From Pseudonocardia sp. (GTDB taxonomy: Bacteria > Actinomycetota > Actinomycetes > Mycobacteriales > Pseudonocardiaceae), in NCBI GenBank assembly GCA_025869365.1, contig JAOZVV010000016.1, positions 1 to 64,000 on the forward strand: 64,000 nt of DNA, written 5' to 3'. Positions 32,024 through 39,863 of this stretch are shown piece by piece (within the stretch, counting starts at the first letter, position 1; each line of letters begins with the position of its first letter). The notes beneath the pieces are model-generated. The model was not told the DNA's origin. It saw only the letters and a program-made list of their open reading frames with translations, and did no database searches. The position numbers were made by a program, and so were the translations under genes.

Positions 32024-33375
32024 GCGTTCTCCTTCCGGGACACGAGCCACTCCTCGAGGGTCCCCGTGTGGAACTCCCCCGCCTCGAACCACGGCTCGTC
32101 GAGCAGCTCGGTGAACAGGCCCGCGGTCGTGGGGACGCCCTCGACGGAGAACTCCGCCAGTGCCCGGCGGGCCCGGCGCAACGCCTCCTCCCGGTCCGCA
32201 CCCCAGACGACCACCTTCGCGAGCAGCGAGTCGTAGAAGGGCGGGACCGTGCCGTCCGGTTCCAGCCAGGTGTCGCAGCGCACCCACGGCCCGGCGGGCA
32301 GGGTCACCCGGCCGACGTTCCCCGGCGACGGCAGGAAGTCCTGCGCCGGGTCCTCGGCGCACACCCGGAACTCGACGGCGTGCCCGCGGGGCACGATGTC
32401 CCCCTGGGTGAGGCGCAGCGGCTCCCCCGCGGCGATCCGCAGCTGCTCGGCCACCAGGTCGACGCCGGTGACCAGCTCCGTCGTCGGGTGCTCGACCTGG
32501 ATGCGGGTGTTCATCTCGATGAAGAAGAACTCGTCACTCTCGTCGTCGACGAGGAACTCGACGGTCCCCGCGCTGCGGTAGCCGACCTCCCGGCAGAGCG
32601 CGACCGCCGCCGCCGTCATCGCCTCGCGCACACCGGGATCGAGCCCGGGCGCGACCGCCTCCTCGACCATCTTCTGCCGGCGTCGCTGCAGCGAGCACTC
32701 GCGCTCGTAGAGGTGCACGACGTCCGCGCCGTCGCCCAGCACCTGCACCTCGACGTGCCGCGCCCGGCGGACGAACCGCTCCAGGTACATCGTCCCGTCC
32801 CCGAAGGCCTTCTCCGCCTCCCGGGACGCCCCGCCGAACGCGGACCGCAGCCCGTCGGCGTCGTCCAGCACCCGGATCCCCCGGCCCCCGCCGCCGGCGG
32901 CGGCCTTGAGCATCACGGGATAGCCGACCTCGTCCGCCGCGGCCACGGCCTCCTCGACGTCCGCGACCCCGCCCGGCGTGCCCGGCACCGTCGGCACCCC
33001 GGCCGCCCGCGCGACCTCGCGCGCCACGACCTTGTCCCCCATGCGCTCGATCACCGCGGCCTCCGGACCGACGAACGCCAGCCCGGCGTCCGCGACGGCG
33101 GCGGCGAAGCTCGCGCGCTCGGACAGGAACCCGTAGCCCGGGTGCACGGCGTCCGCGCCGGACTCCTTCGCCGCCCCGAGGATCGCGTCGGCGAGCAGGT
33201 AGCTCTTCGACGCCGGGGACGGCCCGATCGCGACGGCGCTGTCCGCGAGCCGGGTGTGCAGCGCCTCGGCATCCGCCTCGCTGTGCACCGCCACCGTGGA
33301 GATGCCCAGGTCACGGGCGGCCCGGATGATCCGGACGGCGATCTCCCCGCGGTTCGCGACGAGCAGCCGCCTCAT
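32020..33375 (-). CDS. Biotin carboxylase subunit (AccC-like)
   Basis: A 451-residue ATP-grasp biotin carboxylase: it carboxylates BCCP-bound biotin with ATP and bicarbonate. N-terminal MRRLLVANRGEIAVRIIRAA, the glycine loop KAAAGGGGRGI, the ERECSLQRRRQKMVEEAVAP segment and the catalytic EMNTRIQVEHPTTE are complete. Start ATG at 33375 overlaps the BCCP stop (ATGA) and its stop overlaps the KipI-like start, so stoichiometric synthesis is expected. It is too closely embedded to be the general fatty-acid AccC; it probably serves the KipI/KipA-like transferase. Confidence 0.95.
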   Translation of the reverse strand: MRRLLVANRGEIAVRIIRAARDLGISTVAVHSEADAEALHTRLADSAVAIGPSPASKSYLLADAILGAAKESGADAVHPGYGFLSERASFAAAVADAGLAFVGPEAAVIERMGDKVVAREVARAAGVPTVPGTPGGVADVEEAVAAADEVGYPVMLKAAAGGGGRGIRVLDDADGLRSAFGGASREAEKAFGDGTMYLERFVRRARHVEVQVLGDGADVVHLYERECSLQRRRQKMVEEAVAPGLDPGVREAMTAAAVALCREVGYRSAGTVEFLVDDESDEFFFIEMNTRIQVEHPTTELVTGVDLVAEQLRIAAGEPLRLTQGDIVPRGHAVEFRVCAEDPAQDFLPSPGNVGRVTLPAGPWVRCDTWLEPDGTVPPFYDSLLAKVVVWGADREEALRRARRALAEFSVEGVPTTAGLFTELLDEPWFEAGEFHTGTLEEWLVSRKENA

Positions 33376-33617
33376 CCGGTCTCCACCACCGCCACCGGCT
33401 GGCCGGCGTCGACCTCCGCCTCGTCCTCCACCAGGAACTCCACCAGGGTGCCCGCCGCGCCCGCGTGCACCTGGTGGAAGGACTTCATGACCTCGACGAG
33501 CCCGACGGCCTGGTCCTCGGCGACCGCTGTGCCGTCCTCGGCGAACGGCGGGCTCTCCGGGTCGGGACGGCGGTAGAAGACGCCGGGGATCGGGGAGACG
33601 ATCTCGTGACGGGACAA
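33372..33617 (-). CDS. Biotin carboxyl carrier protein (BCCP)
   Basis: An 81-residue stand-alone biotinyl domain with the biotin-acceptor Lys45 in VEVMKSF (family AMKM variant) and the flat beta-sandwich pattern IVSPIPGVFYRRP through AGTLVEFLVEDEAEVDAGQPV. It carries carboxybiotin between the biotin carboxylase and the transferase. The N-terminus lacks the long linker of AccB, typical for dedicated BCCPs beside LamB/YcsF genes. Start ATG at 33617; 44 bases after the LamB/YcsF gene. Confidence 0.92.
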   Translation of the reverse strand: MSRHEIVSPIPGVFYRRPDPESPPFAEDGTAVAEDQAVGLVEVMKSFHQVHAGAAGTLVEFLVEDEAEVDAGQPVAVVETG

Positions 33618-33661
33618 CGGGACTCCTTCTTCTGGGCCTGGGCAAAGGGGTCGGCGGGGTC

Positions 33662-34387
33662 TCAGGTCGTGAGGTGGGGCCTCAGCGCCTCGTGCACGGC
33701 GCGGGCGAGGTCGACGGCGTTCGGGGTGTCCGAGTGGACGCAGACGGAGTCCGCCCGCACGGTCAGCTCCTTGCCGTTGACCGAGCTCGCCTTGCCCTCG
33801 GTGACGGCGCGGAGCGCGGCCTCGGCCGAGGTCACCGGGTCGAACGGCAGGTGCTCGCGGGTGATGATCAGCGAGCCGTCGTCGCGGTAGTCCAGGTCCG
33901 CGTAGTACTCGGAGATGAACCCGGCGTCACGCGCGCCCCAGACCTCCTCGTGCACGGTGCCGGACATCCCCATCAGCGGGGCGCCGAACACGTCCGCCGC
34001 GTCCGCGACGGCGGCCGCGACCTCCGGGTCCCGGGCGGCCATGCCGTAGAGCGAGCCGTGCGGCTTCACGTGGTTGAGCTCCATGCCCTCCGCCCGCAGG
34101 AAACCGGACAGCGCGCCGATCTGGTAGACGACCGCGGCCGTCAGCTCGTCGCGGTCCAGCTTCATCTCCCGGCGGCCGAAGCCCTCCCGGTCCGGCAGCG
34201 AGGGGTGCGCGCCGACCCGCACGCCGTGCTCCTTGGCCAGCTTCACCGTGCGGCCCATCACCCGCGGGTCCGATGCGTGGAACCCGCAGGCCACGTTGGC
34301 GACCGTGACGAACGGGATCAGCCCCTCGTCGTCACCGCAGTGGTAGATGCTGAAGGACTCGCCCATGTCGCAGTTGATGGCGACCAT
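33662..34387 (-). CDS. LamB/YcsF family protein (PxpA-like)
   Basis: A 241-residue member of the family that includes 5-oxoprolinase subunit A. Metal/active-site segments INCDMGESF, NVACGFHASDPRVM, VGAHPSLPDREGFGRR and NHVKPHGSLYGMA are all conserved. In PxpABC the protein helps open the lactam of 5-oxoproline with ATP; in this operon it is joined with biotin carboxylase and BCCP, so the substrate could be another lactam or amide. Fifteen bases separate it from the molybdenum hydroxylase gene upstream on the same strand. Confidence 0.9.
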   Translation of the reverse strand: MVAINCDMGESFSIYHCGDDEGLIPFVTVANVACGFHASDPRVMGRTVKLAKEHGVRVGAHPSLPDREGFGRREMKLDRDELTAAVVYQIGALSGFLRAEGMELNHVKPHGSLYGMAARDPEVAAAVADAADVFGAPLMGMSGTVHEEVWGARDAGFISEYYADLDYRDDGSLIITREHLPFDPVTSAEAALRAVTEGKASSVNGKELTVRADSVCVHSDTPNAVDLARAVHEALRPHLTT

Positions 34388-34402
34388 TCCCGGCTCCTCT
34401 CC

Positions 34403-36784
34403 TCATCGGTTCGTGCCCGCAGTCTGGCCCGACGCGAGCAAGATCGCCCGCCATACGGCCTGCGGGGTCGCGGGCATGTCCACGTGCCGCACCCCGAGAT
34501 GGGCCACCGCGTCGATGACGGCGTTCACCACGGCCGGCGACGAGCCGATCGCGCCGGACTCGCCGATCCCCTTGACGCCCATCGGGTTGGTCGGCGAGGG
34601 CGTCACGGTCTGGTCCAGCTCGAAGAGCGGCAGGTCCGCCGCGGTGGGGATCGTGTAGTCCGCGAGCGTCCCGGTCGTCGGGTTGCCGTCGGCGTCGAAG
34701 CGGGCGTGCTCGTAGAGCGCCTGACCGATCCCCTGGGCGATGCCGCCGTGCAGCTGGCCCTCCACGATCCGCGGGTTGACGAGGTTCCCGCAGTCGTCGA
34801 CCGCGACGTAGCGGCGGATCCGGGTGAAGCCGGTCTCGACGTCCACCTCGGCCACGCAGATGTGCGTGCCGAACGGCCAGGTGAAGTTCGGCGGGTCGAA
34901 GTGGTGGTCCGCGGTCAGGTTGGGTTCCATGCCCTCGGGCAGGTCCGCGGCCAGCGACGCCGCCGCGGCGACCTGCTGGATCGTCACCCCCGGACCGGCG
35001 GTGCCCGCGACGGTGAACCGGCCGCCGGTGAACTCGAGATCGGCCTCGGCCGCCTCCAGGAGGTGCGCGGCGATCGTCGTCGCCTTGTCCAGCACCTTCC
35101 CCGCGGCCAGGTGGACCGCCACGCCGCCGACGGGCAGGCTGCGCGAGCCGTAGGTGTCCCGGCCGAACGGGGCGATCAGGGTGTCCCCGTGCAGCACCTC
35201 GACGTCGTCGGGATGGACGCCGAGCCGGTCCGCGACGATCTGCGACCACGCGGTCTCGTGCCCCTGGCCGTGCGGGGACGTGCCGGTGACGACCTCCACC
35301 TTGCCGCTGGTGGTCATCCGCACGGTCGCGGCCTCCCACCCGCCGGACTGCAGCCGGACGCCCGCGGCGACCTTCGACGGGGACAGCCCGCCGCTCTCGG
35401 TGAAGTTCCCGATCCCGATGCCGATCTGGACCGGCCCGTCCTCCGCGCGCAGCCGCGCCTGCTCGGCGCGGACCTCGTCGTAGCCGACGATCTCCAGCGC
35501 GCGGCGCATGCACGCCTCGTAGTCCCCGGAGTCGTAGAGGACGCCGGACGGCACCGCCCGCGGCTCGGCGAAGGCCGGGTGCAGGTTGCGCAGCCGCACC
35601 TCCGCGGGATCCATGCCCAGCTCCCGGGCGAGGTCGTCCATGATCCGCTCGTGGGCGTAGGCGGCCTCGGAGCGACCGGCACCGCGGTAGGCGTCCGTCG
35701 GGGTGAGGTTGGTGAACACGCCCTTGCACTCGAAGGAGTAGGCCCCGAAGTCGTAGAGCCCGCAGTAGGTGAAGGCGCCGAACACCGCGATCCCCGGGGT
35801 GAGGAGCTGCAGGTAGGCACCCATGTCCGCGAGCAGGTTCACCTTCATGCCGAGGATCCGGCCGTCCCGGGTGGCGGCGACCGCCATGTGCTGGACCTGC
35901 CCCCGCCCGTGCGTGGTGGCCTGGTGGTGCTCGGAGCGGGTCTCGGTCCACTTGACCGCCCGGCCGGTGCGCCGGGCCAGGACGAGGGCGAGCGCCTCCT
36001 CGGCGTAGACGTTGAGCTTCGCGCCGAACCCGCCGCCGACGTCCGGGGCGATCACCCGGAGCTTCGTGTCCGACACCCCGCAGATTGCCGCCAGGATGTC
36101 CCGGACGAAGTGCGGGACCTGCGTCGCGGTGTACATCGTGAACCCGCCGCCCACCCGGTCCGGCTCGACGACGACGGCGCGGGTCTCCATCGGTGACGGG
36201 ATGACCCGCTGCTGCAGGTAGCGGCCCTGCACGACGACGTCCGCCTCGGCGAACGCCGCCTCGACGTCCCCGGTCGCGAGCGGCCAGGTGTAGCAGTGGT
36301 TCGTCCCCAGCTCCTCGTGCACCAGCGGGGAGCCCGGCTCGAGCGCCGCCTCGACGTCGACGACGGCGGGCAGCGGCTCGTAGTCCACCTCGATCAGGTC
36401 GAGCGCGTCCCGGGCCGTGGCGGCGTCCGTGGCCAGGACGACGGCGACGCCGTCCCCGACGTGGTTCACCTCCCGGCGCGCGATCGGCATGTGCTCGGGG
36501 ACCCTGATGTCCTCGGTGACCGGCCAGCCCGTGGGGATCCCGGCGACGAACTCGCCCGCCAGGTCGTCGCCGGTGAGAACGGCGAGGACCCCGGGCAGCT
36601 CCCGCGCGGCGGTGCTGTCGATCGCGCCGATCCGGGCGTGCGGAACCGGGCTGCGCAGGACCGCCAGGTGCTGGACGCCGGCGGGCGCCAGGCCGTCCGT
36701 CCAGGTCCCCCGGCCGGTGAGCAGCGCCCGGTCCTCCTTGCGCGGCAGGCTCATGCCGACGTACCGCTCGACGGTCTGGGTCAC
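34403..36784 (-). CDS. Molybdenum hydroxylase large subunit (CoxL/xanthine dehydrogenase family)
   Basis: About 793 residues of the molybdopterin-cytosine-dinucleotide catalytic subunit: it hydroxylates heterocycles or aldehydes with water. The GTG at 36784 is six bases after GGAGGA. The N-terminal a/b hammerhead begins YVGMSLPRKEDRALLTGRG; active-site loop AYRGAGRSE near residue 365 lacks the Cys of form I CO dehydrogenase (AYRCSFR), and the catalytic Glu is in KGIGESG near 741. CO oxidation is therefore unlikely; an N-heterocycle or aldehyde is. No FAD (CoxM) or 2Fe-2S (CoxS) subunit gene is adjacent, which is unusual. First gene of the operon with LamB/YcsF and the biotin enzymes. Confidence 0.92.
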   Translation of the reverse strand: MTQTVERYVGMSLPRKEDRALLTGRGTWTDGLAPAGVQHLAVLRSPVPHARIGAIDSTAARELPGVLAVLTGDDLAGEFVAGIPTGWPVTEDIRVPEHMPIARREVNHVGDGVAVVLATDAATARDALDLIEVDYEPLPAVVDVEAALEPGSPLVHEELGTNHCYTWPLATGDVEAAFAEADVVVQGRYLQQRVIPSPMETRAVVVEPDRVGGGFTMYTATQVPHFVRDILAAICGVSDTKLRVIAPDVGGGFGAKLNVYAEEALALVLARRTGRAVKWTETRSEHHQATTHGRGQVQHMAVAATRDGRILGMKVNLLADMGAYLQLLTPGIAVFGAFTYCGLYDFGAYSFECKGVFTNLTPTDAYRGAGRSEAAYAHERIMDDLARELGMDPAEVRLRNLHPAFAEPRAVPSGVLYDSGDYEACMRRALEIVGYDEVRAEQARLRAEDGPVQIGIGIGNFTESGGLSPSKVAAGVRLQSGGWEAATVRMTTSGKVEVVTGTSPHGQGHETAWSQIVADRLGVHPDDVEVLHGDTLIAPFGRDTYGSRSLPVGGVAVHLAAGKVLDKATTIAAHLLEAAEADLEFTGGRFTVAGTAGPGVTIQQVAAAASLAADLPEGMEPNLTADHHFDPPNFTWPFGTHICVAEVDVETGFTRIRRYVAVDDCGNLVNPRIVEGQLHGGIAQGIGQALYEHARFDADGNPTTGTLADYTIPTAADLPLFELDQTVTPSPTNPMGVKGIGESGAIGSSPAVVNAVIDAVAHLGVRHVDMPATPQAVWRAILLASGQTAGTNR

Positions 36785-36831
36785 GGTCACTCCTCCGCGA
36801 GGCATCCGGGCATGGGTACGACCAGAGTGAT

Positions 36832-36886
36832 CCGGAACACGTCGAGAGGGTAGTGTCCAGTTCGTCCTGTTCCGGCCGCCGGACAC
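36832..36886. promoter_or_regulatory. Inverted-repeat region between pucR and the coxL-like operon
   Basis: CCGGAACA (36832-36839) pairs with TGTTCCGG (36868-36875), and GTGTCC (36853-36858) pairs with GGACAC (36881-36886), with another GTGTCCGG at 36893. The repeats fill the divergent promoter region and are candidate PucR sites. Confidence 0.4.
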
Positions 36887-36928
36887 GCCGATGTGTCCGG
36901 TCGCCGTCACCGGCCCCAGGAGGCTCCG

Positions 36929-38490
36929 ATGCCCGCGAGGCTGCGAGACCTGGTCGCGGACCGCACCCTCGGGATCCGGGCCGCGTGTCCCGCCGCAGAT
37001 CTGGAACGACCCATCGCCTGGGTGCACAGCAGCGAGCTCCCGGACCCCACCCCGTACCTGGACGGCGGCGAGCTGCTGCTGACGACCGGGCTCGTGTTCA
37101 CGGGACACGAGGACACCGCCGCGTACGTGGAACGGCTCGCCCGGCACGAACTCGCCGGGCTGGGATTCGGCACCGGGCTGGGCCATACCGCGATCCCCGC
37201 GGAGCTCGTGGAGGCCTGCGCGCGGCACCGGCTGCCACTGCTGGAGATCCCCGAGCGGACGCCGTTCATCGCGATCACCAAGGCCGTGTCCTCGGCTCTG
37301 GCGGCGGACGCCTATGCCGACGTCGTCCGCACGGACGAGGCCCGGCGGGCGCTCACCTCGGCCGCACTGGGCCGGGCCGGGACGACCGGGGTGCTGCGCC
37401 GCCTCGCGGACCGCCTCGACGCCTGGGCCCTGGTCGTCGACGTGCACGACGCCGTCCGGCACGCCGCGCCACGCGGGGCCGGGCGGCACGCGGCCGGGCT
37501 GCGCCGGGAGATCGACCAGGTCCGCGGGCACCGGGGGCCCACGAGCGTGACGGTCGCCGGGAACGGCGGCCAGGTCGTCCTCCAGCCGGTCCGCCTGCCC
37601 GCACCCGGGGTCCTCGCGGTCGGCCGCGCCGAGCCGTTCTCACCGGTGGACCGGCAGGTGATCGGTGCGGCGGTGTCCGTCCTGACCCTGTTGCACAGCC
37701 GGACGACGGCGGTGGGTCGCGCGGAGCGCCGCCTGCGCACCTCCCTGTTCACGCTGATGCTGGACCCCGCCGGCACCGACGCCGCGGACATCGCCGCGGA
37801 CCTGTGGGGGCGCCTGCCCGGCCGTGGATCCAGGATCGTCCTGCTGCGCCGCCCGGGCGCCGCGGACGATCTCCTCGACGCGCTGGAGAGCCTCGGCGAG
37901 CGGCCCGGCCGCTGTTCTTCGCCGCGCACGGCGCACACGGCACCTCCCGGGGCGACACGGTCGTCGTGCTCGTCGGCCCCGAGGCCGAGGAGCCGGTCCT
38001 CGCCCTGGCCGGCCGCCTCGGCGGGACCCGGGCGGGGGTGTCGGACCCGCTCGCCCCGGAGGGAGGGCGGGACCCGGCCGGGGCGGCGGACCTGCGGACC
38101 GGGCTGCACCAGGCCGACCGGGCGCTCGACGCCGCCCGCCGGCAGGGGCGCCCGATGGTCCGCTTCGCCGAGCTGGCGGGGCAGGGGCTGCACGACCTCG
38201 TCCCGGCCGCGGACGCCGCCGGGTTCGCCGAGTCCCTGCTGCGCCCGCTGGTGCGGCACGACGCCCGGCGGCGCGGCGAGCTGGTCCGCTCCGTGCGGGA
38301 GTGGCTCGCCCACCACGGCCAGTGGGACCCCGCGGCGAGCGCGCTGGGCGTCCACCGGCACACCCTGCGGGCGCGGATCGACAGGGCCGCCCGGCTCCTC
38401 GGCCGGGACCTGGACTCACCGGGGGTGCGGGCGGAGCTGTGGTTCGCCCTCCAGGTGCCGCGGCAGGTCGGCTCCCCGGAGCCCGGCTGA
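36929..38490 (+). pseudogene. PucR family regulator, frameshifted
   Basis: PucR-type activators of purine or heterocycle catabolism have an N-terminal PucR sensory domain and a C-terminal helix-turn-helix. From ATG 36929 (CAGGAGG upstream) the frame reads a good PucR domain (RLRDLVADRTLGIRAACPAA, LLLTTGLVF, LPLLEIPERTPF) to LGERPGR near 37910; then the homology moves to the next frame (LFFAAHGAHGTSRGDTVVVL and the HTH region WDPAASALGVHRHTLRARID) to a stop at 38490. One missing C in CGC(C)TGTTC at about 37912 explains it. Read on, the first frame gives a non-family tail. Either a real loss of function or a sequencing error. It is divergent from the coxL-like operon, its likely target. Confidence 0.82.
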
Positions 38491-38496
38491 GCGAGG

Positions 38497-38847
38497 TCAG
38501 GCCATCCGGGAGTCCTGCCCCGGGTGGGCGGGGAAGAGCACGCCCGCCCCGGTGGTCTCCAGCACCCGCTGCAGCGCGCCCTGCACGCCGCGCAGGACGA
38601 CGCTCCCGCCCCGCCGTGCCGCGCGGCGTTGCACGCCGATGATCGTGGCGAGGCCGGCCGAGTCGCAGAAGGTGAGGTCCGAGACGTCGAGCTCGAGATC
38701 GGGACCGTCGGTCTCCGGGATCGACCGGACCCGGCGCTCGAGGGCGGGCGCGGAATGGTGGCTCAGCTCGCCGCGCAGGACGACCCGCACGCACCCGTCA
38801 CCGGTGGTGAGCTCGATCCGCAGCGGCTGCTCCGAGCGCCCGCTCAC
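38497..38847 (-). CDS. STAS domain anti-sigma factor antagonist
   Basis: A 116-residue SpoIIAA/RsbV-like protein. The phosphorylation site is Ser63 in LTFCDSAGLATI, the canonical DSxGL motif. When unphosphorylated such proteins bind the anti-sigma kinase and free the sigma factor; PP2C phosphatases reactivate them. GTG at 38847 overlaps the stop of the B12-binding gene (GTGA), and that gene in turn overlaps a PP2C phosphatase: a linear signalling operon. The anti-sigma kinase partner is not in the operon; a fused STAS-HATPase protein is at 56767. Confidence 0.9.
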   Translation of the reverse strand: MSGRSEQPLRIELTTGDGCVRVVLRGELSHHSAPALERRVRSIPETDGPDLELDVSDLTFCDSAGLATIIGVQRRAARRGGSVVLRGVQGALQRVLETTGAGVLFPAHPGQDSRMA

Positions 38848-39863
38848 GACGCGCTCCGGGCCGCGCCGGCCAGCTGGGCGCCGCCGCGCGCCAGCGTGTC
38901 CTGGGCGAACGGGAAGTCGTGCAGGCCCGAACGGAACTCGTCCAGGACGGCCGCGAGGGCGTCGGTGCGCGCCGAACGGGAGTCCAGGACGTCCCGCAGC
39001 CAGCTCAGGTAACCGGTGAACACGTCCGGATCGCCCAGGTAGACCGCGGCGGAGAGGAAGTCCACCGCCTGCCCGAGATCGTCCTCGAGGCCCGCGTCCA
39101 CCCCGGCCCCGCCGCCGAGCCGGTACCCGTCCCCGAGCCGCGCGCCGGCGGCCGCGACCAGGGACGATCGCCTGGACCGCAGGCCCGCGTACTCGGGTCC
39201 GGCGTCCTCGCCGAGCTCCGGCACGGGCTCCGGCCACGGGAGCCGGTCCAGCAGGGTGACCGCCTCGGCCGCGTTCGGCGCCCACGCGTCGACGCCGAGC
39301 CGCCGCGCCCACCGGCCGTCCGCGCCGAAGCCCGGGCCGCCGGCGAGCACCGGTGTCCCCGTCCGCTGCGCGGCGACGATCGTCCGGTGCGCCGCGGGCA
39401 GGTGCACCGGCAGCGCGCAGCTCACGGCGACGACGTCCGGGCCCTGTTGGTGCAGGTAGGACACGAGCTGGGCGGCCGGGACGCTCGCCCCGAGGAAGGT
39501 CACCTGCCAGCCCGAGAGCCGGAGCACCTCGGCCACGAGCCGGGCGGGCAGCGCGTGCCACTCGCCGTCGAGGCAGGCCAGCACGACGTGCCCCTTCTCG
39601 CCGGTCCCCCGGGTGCGGCGGGCTACCGCGGCGACCACCCGCTCGTTGACGGCGGTCGCCGCGTGCTCCTGGGCCACGTTCCACTCCCCGGACTGCCAGC
39701 GGAGCCCGACCTGTTCCTGGGTGCGCGCGACCAGGCCCAGCAGCACGTCCTGCGCGGGGACCCCGTCGTCCAGCAGGTCCTGGGCGAGCCCGACGGCGGC
39801 GGTCTCGTCCGCCCGGCCCAGCGCCTCGAGGAAGGGCGCCAGCACCGCGTCGAGCCGGTTCAC
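38844..39863 (-). CDS. B12-binding protein with CarH-like photosensory signature
   Basis: A 339-residue protein. Residues 1-90 form the four-helix cap and about 92-215 the Rossmann B12-binding domain of the MetH/CarH type. Trp56, Glu66 and His67 give the W-x9-EH motif that in CarH marks the adenosylcobalamin light-sensing cap, and His103 in GEWHALP sits at the lower-ligand position (CarH His177), although the final Gly of ExHxxG is Pro106. There is no MerR DNA-binding domain; instead a C-terminal helical region (215-339, containing YLGDPDVFTGYLSWLRDVL) of unknown role. Coupled by overlaps to a PP2C phosphatase upstream and a STAS protein downstream, so it probably passes a light or cobalamin signal to partner switching. 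Confidence 0.85.
   Translation of the reverse strand: MNRLDAVLAPFLEALGRADETAAVGLAQDLLDDGVPAQDVLLGLVARTQEQVGLRWQSGEWNVAQEHAATAVNERVVAAVARRTRGTGEKGHVVLACLDGEWHALPARLVAEVLRLSGWQVTFLGASVPAAQLVSYLHQQGPDVVAVSCALPVHLPAAHRTIVAAQRTGTPVLAGGPGFGADGRWARRLGVDAWAPNAAEAVTLLDRLPWPEPVPELGEDAGPEYAGLRSRRSSLVAAAGARLGDGYRLGGGAGVDAGLEDDLGQAVDFLSAAVYLGDPDVFTGYLSWLRDVLDSRSARTDALAAVLDEFRSGLHDFPFAQDTLARGGAQLAGAARSAS

Noticed and set aside
34403-36784. Aerobic CO dehydrogenase
   Set aside because: The active-site loop is AYRGAGRSE, not AYRCSFR, and coxM/coxS are missing.
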